Source: Pseudohongiella sp.
GTDB lineage: Bacteria > Pseudomonadota > Gammaproteobacteria > Pseudomonadales > Pseudohongiellaceae
Reading direction: 5' to 3'
NCBI GenBank assembly: GCA_030696315.1
Contig: JAUYSM010000111.1
Coordinates: forward strand, 1-64,000
Length of the DNA: 64,000 bases
Shown here: positions 47,680 through 56,698 of the stretch, in pieces
How the letters are laid out: each line of letters begins with the position of its first letter
Numbering within the stretch: position 1 is the first letter of the stretch
Translations under genes and position numbers: made by a program
Notes under the pieces: generated by a model
The model's input: only the letters and a program-made list of their open reading frames with translations
What the model was told of the DNA's origin: nothing
The model's database searches: none

Positions 47680-48486
47680 ATGCATCCCATACAAGTGCTT
47701 GCTGTCACTGGCGGCAAAGGAGGCGTTGGCAAAACCAGCATTTCCGTGAATTTGAGCATTGGACTTGCCCAATTGGGCAAACGAGTTGTATTGATGGACG
47801 CGGATCTTGGCCTGGCCAACGTCGATATTTTGTTGGGTATCAAGGCACAAAGAACCATTGAAGATGTACTCAAGGGAGACTGTGGCCTCGCTGATATTTT
47901 AATCGAGACCAATGGCATTAAAGTCATTCCTGCCTCATCTGGCGTGCAGTCGCTGGTCAATATGGGACCGGGTCAACATGCTGGCATTATAAGTGCTTTC
48001 AGTGAGTTAGCTGAGGTACTGGATGTATTGGTCATCGATACCGCTGCAGGTATTTCAGATTCAGTGGTCAGTTTTGTGAGAGCAGCGCAAGAAGTGCTGG
48101 TGGTTGTCTGCGACGAGCCATCGTCGATGACTGATGCGTATGCACTGATAAAGTTGCTGCATCGGGATTGCCAGTTGCGAGACTTCCGTATTCTGGCAAA
48201 CATGACACGAACACCCGATGAAGGCCAAAATCTGTTTAATCGCTTTTCTGCGGTTGCCAGTCGGTTTCTGGACGTCAATCTCAGATATGCAGGTGATATC
48301 CCCTTTGACGATAATGTGCGCAAAGCGTCTCAAAGACAAAAACCATTGCTGGAAGCCTACCCAGGCAGCAAGGCCTCAGAAGCCTACCGGCGATTGTCGC
48401 GAACTATCAGTCTGTGGCCGGTGCGAACAGAGGCGAGCGGGCAATTGGAGTTTTTTGTTGAAAGACTGGTGCAGAGTACGCTTTGA
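47680..48486 (+). CDS. fleN: FleN (FlhG), MinD-like ATPase that limits flagellar number
   Basis: A 268-residue deviant Walker ATPase: TGGKGGVGKTS (10-20), MDADLGLANVDILLGI, and DTAAGISDSVVSF. FleN (also FlhG/YlxH) keeps the flagellar number at one, in Pseudomonas by binding FleQ and by opposing FlhF. Located between flhF and fliA as in Pseudomonas and Vibrio. The C-terminus (QLEFFVERLVQS) is the amphipathic membrane helix expected for this family. Confidence 0.96.
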   Translation: MHPIQVLAVTGGKGGVGKTSISVNLSIGLAQLGKRVVLMDADLGLANVDILLGIKAQRTIEDVLKGDCGLADILIETNGIKVIPASSGVQSLVNMGPGQHAGIISAFSELAEVLDVLVIDTAAGISDSVVSFVRAAQEVLVVVCDEPSSMTDAYALIKLLHRDCQLRDFRILANMTRTPDEGQNLFNRFSAVASRFLDVNLRYAGDIPFDDNVRKASQRQKPLLEAYPGSKASEAYRRLSRTISLWPVRTEASGQLEFFVERLVQSTL

Positions 48487-48565
48487 TGTTACCGGATCAG
48501 TGTGACAGCAGTATCAATGAACCAGGGTGGCTTGAGCGACCCGCAAAATCCCTGAGAGGGTGTTT

Positions 48566-49300
48566 ATGACAACATCTAGTGGCGCCTCCCTGTATCAACA
48601 GGTGCAGTCGGACTCCATGTCTGATGTTGTCATATTGCATGCACCGCTCGTCAAACGTATTGCCCATCACCTGTTGATGCGCATGCCATCCAGTGTTCAA
48701 TTGGACGACCTTGTGCAGTCCGGCATGATTGGCCTGTTGGAAGCTGCCAGAAAATATGATGTCAGTAAAGGTGCCAGTTTTGAGACCTATGCGGGTATTC
48801 GTATTCGTGGCGCTATGCTTGATGAAATCAGGCGTGGCGATTGGGCACCCAGATCTGTGCATCGCAAATCGCGCGAAGTTGCTGATGCCGTGCGCACCGT
48901 AGAGTCCCGAACCGGGACTGATGCCAAAGATCACGAAGTTGCCGAGGAACTAGGCATTGATCTTGAGTCGTACCACAACATTTTGCAGGACGCGAGTGGC
49001 AGTCGCCTGTTCAGCTTTGATGATTTGACTGAAAACGGCGGCGATTCCGTCCTTGAATCGGTGAATGAGGAAATCGCAGGACCTTCTGAAGAGCTACAGG
49101 AGGAGTCGTTCAGGCATCATCTTGCGCAGGCAATTGAGGGTCTTCCCGAGCGGGAAAAGTTGGTGTTATCGCTTTACTACGACGAAGAACTCAATCTCAA
49201 GGAAATCGGAGAAGTGCTGGGCGTGAGTGAATCGCGTGTCAGTCAGATCCATAGTCAGGCTGCTCTGCGTTTGCGGTCACGTTTGCAGGAATGGAAATAA
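48566..49300 (+). CDS. fliA: FliA, flagellar sigma factor 28
   Basis: A 244-residue sigma28. Region 2 (HLLMRMPSSVQLDDLVQSGMIGLLEAARKYD and ASFETYAGIRIRGAMLDEIRRGDWAPRS), region 3, and region 4 with the helix-turn-helix LNLKEIGEVLGVSESRVSQIHSQA are complete. GAGAGGG stands 5 bases before the ATG at 48566; an in-frame GTG at 48560 is inside the site and rejected. Its target promoters in this window are at 12825 (motY) and 49378 (cheY). No flgM is in view. Confidence 0.98.
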   Translation: MTTSSGASLYQQVQSDSMSDVVILHAPLVKRIAHHLLMRMPSSVQLDDLVQSGMIGLLEAARKYDVSKGASFETYAGIRIRGAMLDEIRRGDWAPRSVHRKSREVADAVRTVESRTGTDAKDHEVAEELGIDLESYHNILQDASGSRLFSFDDLTENGGDSVLESVNEEIAGPSEELQEESFRHHLAQAIEGLPEREKLVLSLYYDEELNLKEIGEVLGVSESRVSQIHSQAALRLRSRLQEWK

Positions 49301-49377
49301 CACCTATCAGATAACTGTCGCGATCTCCTCCGCGCCTGCGCATAATACCTCTCCCGATTTATTTTATCCGTTAAGCC

Positions 49378-49404
49378 TAAATTTTTTCGTATTTCAAGCG
49401 ATAA
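49378..49404 (+). promoter_or_regulatory. Sigma28 (FliA) promoter of the cheY operon
   Basis: TAAATTTT (49378-49385), exactly 11 bases, then AGCGATAA (49397-49404), against the consensus TAAAGTTT-N11-GCCGATAA: 13 of 16 positions, with CGATAA intact. It lies 66 bases before the cheY start. Confidence 0.82.
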
Positions 49405-49469
49405 CCTGTTGGGGAAACAGCTTTTACTGACATCTGTACCCCAAATGAACCTATAAGCTGGAGGCGGTT

Positions 49470-49862
49470 TTGGACAAAAACATGAAGATTCTCATTGTTG
49501 ACGACTTCTCAACAATGCGCCGTATTATCAAAAATCTGTTGAGAGATCTCGGATTTACCAATACTGCTGAAGCCGACGATGGCAGTTCAGCATTGCCTAT
49601 GCTGGAAAAAGGTAGTTTCGATTTCCTGATCACAGACTGGAATATGCCAGGCATGACGGGTATTGAATTACTCGTTGCCTGTCGCGCCAGCGACAAACTC
49701 AAGACCTTGCCAATTTTGATGGTCACCGCAGAAGCCAAACGCGATCAGATTATTGCCGCCGCCCAAGCAGGCGTTAATGGTTATGTCGTGAAACCTTTCA
49801 CCGCTGCCGCATTGCAAGAGAAGATCGAAAAAATCTTTGAACGCATTGAAGCTGCAAGCTGA
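49470..49862 (+). CDS. cheY: CheY, chemotaxis response regulator
   Basis: A single-domain receiver of 130 residues that, when phosphorylated by CheA, binds FliM. Acid pocket D11/D12, phospho-acceptor D56 (ITDWNMPG), T86 and K108 (VVKPFT) are all present. I use the TTG at 49470 because GGAGG stands five bases before it and Vibrio and Shewanella CheY also have the extra residues before MKILIVDD; the ATG at 49482 is the alternative. Confidence 0.97.
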   Translation: MDKNMKILIVDDFSTMRRIIKNLLRDLGFTNTAEADDGSSALPMLEKGSFDFLITDWNMPGMTGIELLVACRASDKLKTLPILMVTAEAKRDQIIAAAQAGVNGYVVKPFTAAALQEKIEKIFERIEAAS

Positions 49863-49872
49863 GGAAAGGCCA

Positions 49873-50697
49873 ATGCCAACATCACAAGATATGAGTTTGA
49901 TGGATATTGCAGATCAGGCTGCCGAAAACTTCACCATTGCATTACGTGATCGTACCCGCGCCTTGATGACCAGTCTCGAAGGTAATGACCTGGCATCTGC
50001 CAGTGAACTGATTCGCCAGATCAATCTGACACGTGACGAGACCTTGTATCACGAAGTGGGTCGACTGACTCGAGCCTTGCACAATGCGCTGCGCGACTTT
50101 CACCTTGATATCGGTCTGCATGCATCAGCAAAGGTTGAACATGAACTCTCCGAAATGGCAGATGCGCGCAGCAGATTGAACTACGTCATAAAAATGACCG
50201 AAGACGCCGCCAACCTGACCATGGATCGCGTCGATGAAGCAACCCCAATTATCCAGAACCTTGTTGATAGCGGTAAGGGGCTTAAACAGGACTGGCAAAC
50301 TTTTGTTGCGAATCAACCATCAATGACCGCCGATCAAGCCGCACTTTTTGGTCGCATCGAGTTGTATCTGGCCAAAGTGGCCAATGACGGGCAGGGCATT
50401 CATAGCCGGTTGACCGATATTCTGATGGCTCAGGGATACCAGGATTTGAGTGGGCAGGTAATCAAACGTGTCATCGATCTGGTCAGTGATGTTGAAAAGA
50501 GCCTGGTTCGTCTGGTCAAAATTGCCAGCAATGTTGAAGCGGTAGCAGGCATACAGTCTCCCGTCACCGCCAAAACACAACTGGATGCCCAGCAAAGAAT
50601 CAAGGCTGAAGGTCCACAAATGAGCACAGCATCCAAAAAGGATGTTGTATCCGGGCAGGACGATGTAGACGAGTTATTGTCCAGCCTGGGTTTTTGA
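49873..50697 (+). CDS. cheZ: CheZ, CheY-P phosphatase
   Basis: A 274-residue helical protein that removes the phosphate of CheY-P. The catalytic helix YQDLSGQVIKR carries D191 and Q195 (the partners of E. coli D143 and Q147), and the C-terminal DDVDELLSSLGF is the CheY-binding peptide. GAGGAAAGG lies before the ATG at 49873, 10 bases after cheY; a longer reading into cheY is rejected. Confidence 0.97.
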   Translation: MPTSQDMSLMDIADQAAENFTIALRDRTRALMTSLEGNDLASASELIRQINLTRDETLYHEVGRLTRALHNALRDFHLDIGLHASAKVEHELSEMADARSRLNYVIKMTEDAANLTMDRVDEATPIIQNLVDSGKGLKQDWQTFVANQPSMTADQAALFGRIELYLAKVANDGQGIHSRLTDILMAQGYQDLSGQVIKRVIDLVSDVEKSLVRLVKIASNVEAVAGIQSPVTAKTQLDAQQRIKAEGPQMSTASKKDVVSGQDDVDELLSSLGF

Positions 50698-50726
50698 CCG
50701 CAGTTGACCATATTGAGAGTCGCACT

Positions 50727-52799
50727 ATGAGCTTTTTTGATGATGAAGAGATTCTTGAGGATTTTCTGGTGGAAGCCGGAGAAATTCTTGAACTGCTCTC
50801 TGAACAACTGGTTCAGCTTGAAAAACAACCAGATGACAAAAATCTGCTCAATGCGATCTTTCGCGGTTTCCATACCGTAAAAGGAGGCGCTGGTTTTCTG
50901 CAGCTCGGCGCCATGGTTGACTGCTGCCACGTGACAGAAAATCTGTTTGACATCCTGCGCAATGGCAAGCAACAAGTGTCACCCGCATTGATGGACGTGG
51001 TGTTGCAGGCACTTGATGAAGTTAACGTGATGTTTGACAGTGTTAAAGTCAGACAAGCACCCAAACCTGCTCCCGCTCATTTGCTGGAGTCATTGGCAAT
51101 ACTGGCCAGAGGAGAGCAACTACCTGGCTCGCAAATCGCGCCCGAGGGTCGCGTTGCTGTGGCAGTTGAATCAGTCAAAGACAACGCAGACGAAATCACC
51201 GAAGATGAGTTTGACCAGTTACTGGCCGCGCTTGATTCGGCGGCTGGTGAGGGTAACGAGGGTTCCGGGATTCCCGCCAGCAGTTCCGCGAGCGCAGCCG
51301 CTGATGACGAAATTTCTGAGGAAGAATTTGAAGCGTTGCTCGATCAGATGCAGGGTACTGCAACAGCCAAAGCAGCCCCAGCCCCAGCCCCTGTCCCAGC
51401 CGAGGCCGTGCCGGTATCAGACGAAATCAGTGATGATGAATTTGAAGCGCTGCTTGACCAATTACATGGTGGCGGGATTCATCAGGGCGTACCTAAGACT
51501 GGGGTCGTGTTGCCCCCAACGTTAACTGCGCCTGGCAAGTCTGCGGGACCGGCTTCAGGCTCAACCCGACCGCCAGCACCATCCCTGCATGCAGTGCCCA
51601 CCCCCGAGCGAGTTGAAGTCAAAGAAGCGCCTGCAGAAACCACAGTAAGAGTCGATACACGCCGCCTCGATCAAATTATGAACATGGTCGGCGAACTGGT
51701 ATTGGTTCGTAACCGTCTGGTTAGAATTGGCAGCAACAGCGCAGATGAGATGCTGTCAAAAGCTGTCTCAAATCTGGATCTGGTTACCGCCGACCTGCAA
51801 ACATCCGTCATGAAAACCAGAATGCAGCCAATCAAAAAGGTGTTTGGCCGCTTCCCGCGTGTTGTGCGCGACCTGGCACGCAGCCTCAACAAAGAAGTCA
51901 TACTTGAGTTGCATGGCGAAGAAACTGACCTCGACAAAAATCTGGTGGAAGCGCTGGCTGACCCATTGGTGCACTTGGTACGCAACGCGGTAGATCATGG
52001 CATTGAACAACCAGAACAACGTCTGGCCAAAGGCAAATCCAGAGAAGGTACCATCTTGCTGGCGGCGGAACAGGAGGGTGATCACATCCTGCTGACCATC
52101 AGCGATGACGGCAATGGTATGGACCCGGAACTGCTGAGGCGTAAAGCCGTAGAAAAAGGTTTGATGGACAAAGACGCGGCTGACAGACTCACCCGCACTG
52201 AGTGTTTCGAGTTGATTTTTGCACCTGGATTCTCAACAAAAACTGAGGTATCCGACGTATCCGGCCGCGGCGTCGGCATGGACGTTGTCAAAACCAAAAT
52301 TGCTCAGCTTAATGGTACGGTCAGTATTGACTCTGCGCCTGGCAAAGGTTCCCGCATCGAGATCAAAGTACCGCTGACACTTGCCATCATGCCGACCATG
52401 ATGATTCTTGTTGGTGATCAGACATTCGCGCTGCCACTGGTGAGCGTCAATGAAATTTTCAATTTGAACATGAAGAACACACACGTGATAGATGGCCAAC
52501 AAGTGGTTACTGTTCGGGATAAAGCCTTGCCACTGTTCCACCTTCGGCGTTGGCTGAGCAACGGATCGGGCACCAGTATTCAAGAGGATGGCACAGCCAA
52601 CGTTGTGATTGTCAGCATCGGAGCGCAACGAGTTGGTTTTGTTGTTGATACCCTGATTGGACAGGAAGAAGTGGTCATCAAGCCTCTGGGCAGAATGCTG
52701 CATGGCACCGCTGGCATGGCTGGTGCGACCATTACCGGAGACGGTCGCATCGCGATTATTCTGGATGTACCTGGGTTGTTGAAAAAGTACGCTGCATAA
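50727..52799 (+). CDS. cheA: CheA, chemotaxis histidine kinase
   Basis: A 690-residue kinase: HPt domain with the phospho-acceptor H49 (FRGFHTVKGGAGFL), a long linker (about 110-305), dimerisation helices (TRRLDQIMNMVGELVLVRNRL), ATPase domain (HLVRNAVDHGIE, DDGNGMD, GRGVGMDVV) and the CheW-like receptor-coupling domain at the C-terminus. The linker holds three copies of an acidic motif DEI(S/T)-x-DEF-x-x-LL spaced 38-39 residues apart (155, 194, 232), separated by Ala/Pro-rich spacers. No classical CheY-binding P2 domain is evident. The ATG at 50727 follows GAGAGT. Confidence 0.97.
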   Translation: MSFFDDEEILEDFLVEAGEILELLSEQLVQLEKQPDDKNLLNAIFRGFHTVKGGAGFLQLGAMVDCCHVTENLFDILRNGKQQVSPALMDVVLQALDEVNVMFDSVKVRQAPKPAPAHLLESLAILARGEQLPGSQIAPEGRVAVAVESVKDNADEITEDEFDQLLAALDSAAGEGNEGSGIPASSSASAAADDEISEEEFEALLDQMQGTATAKAAPAPAPVPAEAVPVSDEISDDEFEALLDQLHGGGIHQGVPKTGVVLPPTLTAPGKSAGPASGSTRPPAPSLHAVPTPERVEVKEAPAETTVRVDTRRLDQIMNMVGELVLVRNRLVRIGSNSADEMLSKAVSNLDLVTADLQTSVMKTRMQPIKKVFGRFPRVVRDLARSLNKEVILELHGEETDLDKNLVEALADPLVHLVRNAVDHGIEQPEQRLAKGKSREGTILLAAEQEGDHILLTISDDGNGMDPELLRRKAVEKGLMDKDAADRLTRTECFELIFAPGFSTKTEVSDVSGRGVGMDVVKTKIAQLNGTVSIDSAPGKGSRIEIKVPLTLAIMPTMMILVGDQTFALPLVSVNEIFNLNMKNTHVIDGQQVVTVRDKALPLFHLRRWLSNGSGTSIQEDGTANVVIVSIGAQRVGFVVDTLIGQEEVVIKPLGRMLHGTAGMAGATITGDGRIAIILDVPGLLKKYAA

Positions 52800-52816
52800 C
52801 GCATGGAAGGGTGTTG

Positions 52817-53905
52817 ATGAAGATAAAGGTGTTGGTTGTTGATGATTCCGGTTTTTTCAGGCGACGCCTGACAGAGCTTATAAATGCTGACCCAAGATTA
52901 ACTGTTGTTGGCACTGCGGCCAACGGTCAGGAAGCCATTGATCAGACACAATTGCTGCGCCCCGATGTCATCACCATGGACTACGAGATGCCAGTGATGG
53001 ATGGCATTACCGCACTGAAGCAGATTAACAAGCAGTCCGGCACACCAGTGTTGATGTTTTCATCGCTGAGTTATGAAGGCGCACGTGTCACGTTGGATGC
53101 ACTTGATGCAGGTGCGGTGGATTATTTACCTAAAAACTTTGAGGACATATCAAAACATCCCGACGAGTTGCAGCGCATTTTATGTGAACGAATTGTGGTG
53201 GTGTCTAACAGCCGCCGGCGCTTGCCTGAAACGAAACAGCCAGTCTTGACAAGTACGCCGCCGACAGCCGCTTTGCCAGTCTCAAGTTCGGCACCATCCA
53301 CGCTGGTGTCGCCACCGTTACGAAGGCGTGCGGGAGTCAGCCGCGATCTGGTGATTATAGGGGCATCCACTGGCGGTCCGATGGCGCTTCAGGAAGTGCT
53401 GACTAAATTGCCCGAAAGCTTTCCGCTTCCGATCTTGCTGGTACAGCATATGCCAGGCACATTCACTAAAGCGTTTGCAGAGCGACTGGACAAGATCTGC
53501 AAAATCAGGATCTCGGAAGCATGCGACGGCGACATGTTAAAGGCTGGCCATGCTTATCTGGCACCGGGGGGTAAACAGATGATGATCGATAGTCGTCTTC
53601 CGCTCAGAATCAAGGTAATCGAAGGTGATGTCAGGCTCAACTACAAACCCTCGCTCGACGTGACCTTCGGGTCAGCGGCGCGTGAACTGAGTGGCAGAGT
53701 GCTCGGTATTGTGCTCACTGGCATGGGCGCAGATGGCAGGGAAGGGGCCAGAATGCTCAAGGCCCAAGGCGCCACGATTTGGTCACAGGACGAGGCCAGC
53801 AGTGTGATTTACGGGATGCCAATGGCTGTCGCAAAAGCGGGTTTGACTGATGAAGTACTCAGCCTGACCAAAATCGCACCACGACTTTGTGAAGAGATCA
53901 ACTAA
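52817..53905 (+). CDS. cheB: CheB, receptor methylesterase/deamidase
   Basis: A 362-residue adaptation enzyme: receiver domain with D10 and phospho-acceptor D55 (ITMDYEMPVMDG), a Ser/Pro/Thr-rich linker (about 138-172) and the esterase domain with the triad S184 (GASTGGP), H211 (VQHMP) and D306 (TGMGADG). GGAAGGG stands 5 bases before the ATG; upstream GTG and TTG codons overlap that site. No cheR is in the window. Confidence 0.97.
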   Translation: MKIKVLVVDDSGFFRRRLTELINADPRLTVVGTAANGQEAIDQTQLLRPDVITMDYEMPVMDGITALKQINKQSGTPVLMFSSLSYEGARVTLDALDAGAVDYLPKNFEDISKHPDELQRILCERIVVVSNSRRRLPETKQPVLTSTPPTAALPVSSSAPSTLVSPPLRRRAGVSRDLVIIGASTGGPMALQEVLTKLPESFPLPILLVQHMPGTFTKAFAERLDKICKIRISEACDGDMLKAGHAYLAPGGKQMMIDSRLPLRIKVIEGDVRLNYKPSLDVTFGSAARELSGRVLGIVLTGMGADGREGARMLKAQGATIWSQDEASSVIYGMPMAVAKAGLTDEVLSLTKIAPRLCEEIN

Positions 53906-53906
53906 T

Positions 53907-54749
53907 ATGCGTGTCTGGGCAGTCGCAAATCAAAAAGGCGGTGTGGGTAAAACCACCACGACCGTTGCGTTGGCCTGCCTGCTGGCAGATCAGGGGCATA
54001 GGGTTTTGATGCTTGACCTTGACCCCCAGGCATCACTGGGCAGTTATTTTGGTTATGCACCAGATCAATCGGCTAAAAGCTCATTTGAATGGTTTGCCAG
54101 CCCAGGGCAATTACGTGACGACGTTCTGATGGCCTCCATCAGATCCACACAGAGTGCGCGACTGGACCTGGTGCCCGGCAGCACGGCGCTTGCCACGCTA
54201 GAGCGATCAGCGGTCAGTATCGAAGGCATGGGATTGGCTGTGTCGCGCGCACTGGCAAAAGTCTGGGAAAATTATGACTATGTATTGATTGATAGTCCGC
54301 CTACCCTGGGGGTACTACTCATTAATGCATTGGCAGCCTGTCAGAAACTCATCATCCCCGTACAAACAGAATTCCTTGCAATAAAGGGTGTCGAGCGCAT
54401 GCTCAATACGCTGAGCATGGTCAATCGGTCGCGCAAGCAACCCTTGGCCTATTTTATGGTGCCAACGCTGTTTGATCGGCGCACTCAGGCCAGTGTCAGT
54501 AGTTATCGATACATGCGTAAAACCTGGCCAGAACACACGTGGCATGCTGCCATTCCGGTAGATACACGATTACGTGACGCCAGTTCCAGGGGGCTCACGC
54601 CGCTGGAACTTGATCCAGAAAGCAGAGGCATTCAGTCATACGCGTCGCTGTTAAAAACCTTGTTGCAACAAGATTTTGACGCTATTTCGCAAACCATCAG
54701 TCAATCCACCAGTGCGCCCTCTGGTGCAGGAGTCATCAGTCGTGCGTGA
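53907..54749 (+). CDS. parC: ParC-type ParA-like ATPase for polar chemotaxis arrays
   Basis: A 280-residue ParA-family ATPase with the deviant Walker A QKGGVGKTTT (9-18), LDLDPQASLGSYFGY and LIDSPPTLGVLLINAL. No parB or parS is nearby. In Vibrio, ParC from the same place (after cheB, before a CheW-like gene) guides chemotaxis arrays to the pole; in Pseudomonas the gene is the soj-like neighbour of cheW. It starts one base after the cheB stop. The symbol is by context, and chromosome segregation is not its likely role. motC and motD, which come before it in P. aeruginosa, are not here. Confidence 0.88.
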   Translation: MRVWAVANQKGGVGKTTTTVALACLLADQGHRVLMLDLDPQASLGSYFGYAPDQSAKSSFEWFASPGQLRDDVLMASIRSTQSARLDLVPGSTALATLERSAVSIEGMGLAVSRALAKVWENYDYVLIDSPPTLGVLLINALAACQKLIIPVQTEFLAIKGVERMLNTLSMVNRSRKQPLAYFMVPTLFDRRTQASVSSYRYMRKTWPEHTWHAAIPVDTRLRDASSRGLTPLELDPESRGIQSYASLLKTLLQQDFDAISQTISQSTSAPSGAGVISRA

Positions 54750-55548
54750 GTCAGTTGCCCAGAGTCACGAACAATCAATCCATCATCGGGATATTGTGCA
54801 GGACTACCTTGATGCCTTGCTGCAAGAGGCCAGTCTCTCTGCCGAACTTGAAGAGACTGTGTGCGCACCTGCTAAGGTAATTGCCACAGTCATTGTGGCG
54901 GAGCCGGACGTACCAAAAACAGTCACCCCGATTTATGCGGTGTCGGCGCCAGTATTATCTGATCCTGCTGAAATCAGCGTACGCTCAGTGAATAAACCGG
55001 TGCCGGACGATAGCAGTCCTGCGCAGGTAACTACTGTGACTCGGACACGCACGACAGCAACCGAGCGTGAAGTGCCCGAGTGGGGCCGGCAAGGTTTTGC
55101 CGCATTACTGTTTGATGTTGCCGGCATCAAAATGGCGGCGCCTCTGCACACCTTGGGCGGAATTTGCCTGATCGAAGATAATTTGCAGAGTGTTGTGGCT
55201 CAGGCTGACTGGTTTATGGGTTTACTGCGTTGGAATGACCGTAACTTGCGTGTCATCGATACCGCCCGATTTGTGATGCCTGAACGCATAAAAGACAACT
55301 CCCACAGAGCACAGTATCAAAGTGTGATTGTACTGGGGGACAGTCATTGGGCACTGGCCGTTGATCAGGCTGACGAATCCACGCATCTGGCATCACAAGA
55401 TGTGCGCTGGAAACATTTATTGGGCACGCGTCCCTGGCTGGCTGGGACTCTGCTAAACCGCTTGTGTGCATTGGTTGATGTAGACAGTTTGACTGAATTG
55501 CTCGAAGACGCTGACCACTCTTCACCAAGCCCTAAAGAGCAGCACTGA
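54742..55548 (+). CDS. parP: ParP-like protein with CheW domain
   Basis: A 268-residue protein with an N-terminal part (HHRDIVQDYLDALLQEAS), a Val/Pro/Thr-rich linker (about 40-110) and a CheW-like domain (about 115-250, GFAALLFDVAGIKMAAPLHTLGGI). In Vibrio, ParP uses such a domain to bind CheA and its N-terminus to bind ParC. The GTG at 54742 follows AGGAG by 9-10 bases and overlaps the parC stop by 8 bases; a TTG 66 bases earlier lies deep in parC. Assignment by architecture and order. Confidence 0.8.
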   Translation: MRESVAQSHEQSIHHRDIVQDYLDALLQEASLSAELEETVCAPAKVIATVIVAEPDVPKTVTPIYAVSAPVLSDPAEISVRSVNKPVPDDSSPAQVTTVTRTRTTATEREVPEWGRQGFAALLFDVAGIKMAAPLHTLGGICLIEDNLQSVVAQADWFMGLLRWNDRNLRVIDTARFVMPERIKDNSHRAQYQSVIVLGDSHWALAVDQADESTHLASQDVRWKHLLGTRPWLAGTLLNRLCALVDVDSLTELLEDADHSSPSPKEQH

Positions 55549-55689
55549 CAGGCGCCTTTCTGGCCTGATATTTGCTTTATTAATTTTAATAGTGTTGGTC
55601 ATGCGCAAAAATTTGCAAAACGCTGATTTTTTGACGCAGCCGACAATCACAACAAGCACGCAAACGTCTTGCTGTAGGAGGAAAACAAC

Positions 55690-56163
55690 ATGGCTGAAGT
55701 AAAAAAGCAGGACAATGACCAGATTTTGCAGTGGGTAACGTTTCAGCTGGAGAACGAGACGTATGGCGTGAATGTGATGGTTGTCAAAGAAGTATTGAAG
55801 TTTCAGGACATTGCACCAGTTCCAGGCGCACCTGATTATGTGCTTGGAATCATCAATATTCGTGGCACGGTCATTTCGGTAATCAATACCCGAAGGCGTT
55901 TTGGTTTGCAGGAGCGCGAACCTGATGACAACACGCGCATTGTCATCATCGAGATTGGCCGCCATGTCATTGGCATTCTGGTAGACAGTGTTGCTGAAGT
56001 GGTTTATCTACGCCGATCAGAGATCGAGACAGCCCCCCAGGTGAACCGCGATGACTCAGCGAAATTCATTCAAGGTGTCTATCACCGCGACAATCAATTA
56101 TTGATTCTGGTTGAACTGGATAAATTACTGTCTGAAGACGAATTGAGTGAATTGGATAACTGA
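55690..56163 (+). CDS. cheW: CheW, chemotaxis coupling protein
   Basis: A 157-residue scaffold protein that joins receptors to CheA. The full CheW fold is visible: WVTFQLENETYGVNVMVVKEVL, APDYVLGIINIRGTVISVI and VDSVAEVV. A strong site GTAGGAGGAAAAC precedes the ATG. The 141-base gap upstream holds only a partial sigma28-like -10, so cheW may also be read from the upstream operon. Shares one base with the next gene (TGATG). Confidence 0.98.
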   Translation: MAEVKKQDNDQILQWVTFQLENETYGVNVMVVKEVLKFQDIAPVPGAPDYVLGIINIRGTVISVINTRRRFGLQEREPDDNTRIVIIEIGRHVIGILVDSVAEVVYLRRSEIETAPQVNRDDSAKFIQGVYHRDNQLLILVELDKLLSEDELSELDN

Positions 56164-56558
56164 TGCTCACATTTCCCGTACTGTTGATGTTTGCTTCCAC
56201 CCTGGTGATCGTGTTTCAGGGCGTGTTCTTCTTCCTGCACACCAGACAACTCAGAGTGCTGAAAGACGAACTGTCACGAATCGCCAATGAGCAACAAACC
56301 GCACTCAGCGCTAACGCCAAATCACTGGTGAAGCTGCAGGCAACCATCACAGTATTGGAAAAAAAGCTCAACCGGACCGTACAACGCCAGCAAGACCTTG
56401 AAAACAAGGATGCGGGCAGTTTGACCTATGAGCAAGCCAGCAAGCTCATAGAATTGGGAGCTGCACCCGAAGATCTCGTCAAAACCTGTGGTCTGTCACA
56501 GGCTGAAGCACACCTGGTCTCCTTAATGGCCGCCCGAGGAATAGGCAAGACATCCTGA
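56163..56558 (+). CDS. DUF2802 membrane-anchored coiled-coil protein of the chemotaxis operon
   Basis: A 131-residue protein with an N-terminal membrane helix (about 3-24), a coiled coil (about 28-82) and a C-terminal helix-turn-helix-like segment (YEQASKLIELGAAPEDLVKTCGLSQAEAHLVSLM). It matches DUF2802, which sits behind cheW in Pseudomonas and Vibrio. The function is not established; a role in placing the array or flagellum is inferred from the neighbourhood. Confidence 0.85.
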   Translation: MLTFPVLLMFASTLVIVFQGVFFFLHTRQLRVLKDELSRIANEQQTALSANAKSLVKLQATITVLEKKLNRTVQRQQDLENKDAGSLTYEQASKLIELGAAPEDLVKTCGLSQAEAHLVSLMAARGIGKTS

Positions 56559-56698
56559 AGTCGTAGGATTTTCACTTCGCTTTGTGGGTATAATCGGCCC
56601 TGATTTTTTTGAGCCGACTGACACCGATATTTTGCGTAGTGGATCACAACAACGTGCACACCGCCCTCCAACCCCCCGCGACAGGATCGTCGCCCTTG

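Noticed and set aside
47080-47850. 256-codon minus-strand open frame across flhF and fleN
   Set aside because: It spans two conserved genes antisense and has no family resemblance.
53907-54749. Chromosome partition parA
   Set aside because: No parB or parS nearby, and its place between cheB and a CheW-domain gene fits the chemotaxis ParC type.
55639-55646. GCCGACAA upstream of cheW as a sigma28 promoter
   Set aside because: The -10 differs in one base, but no -35 like TAAAGTTT lies 11 bases upstream (the place reads ACGCTGAT).
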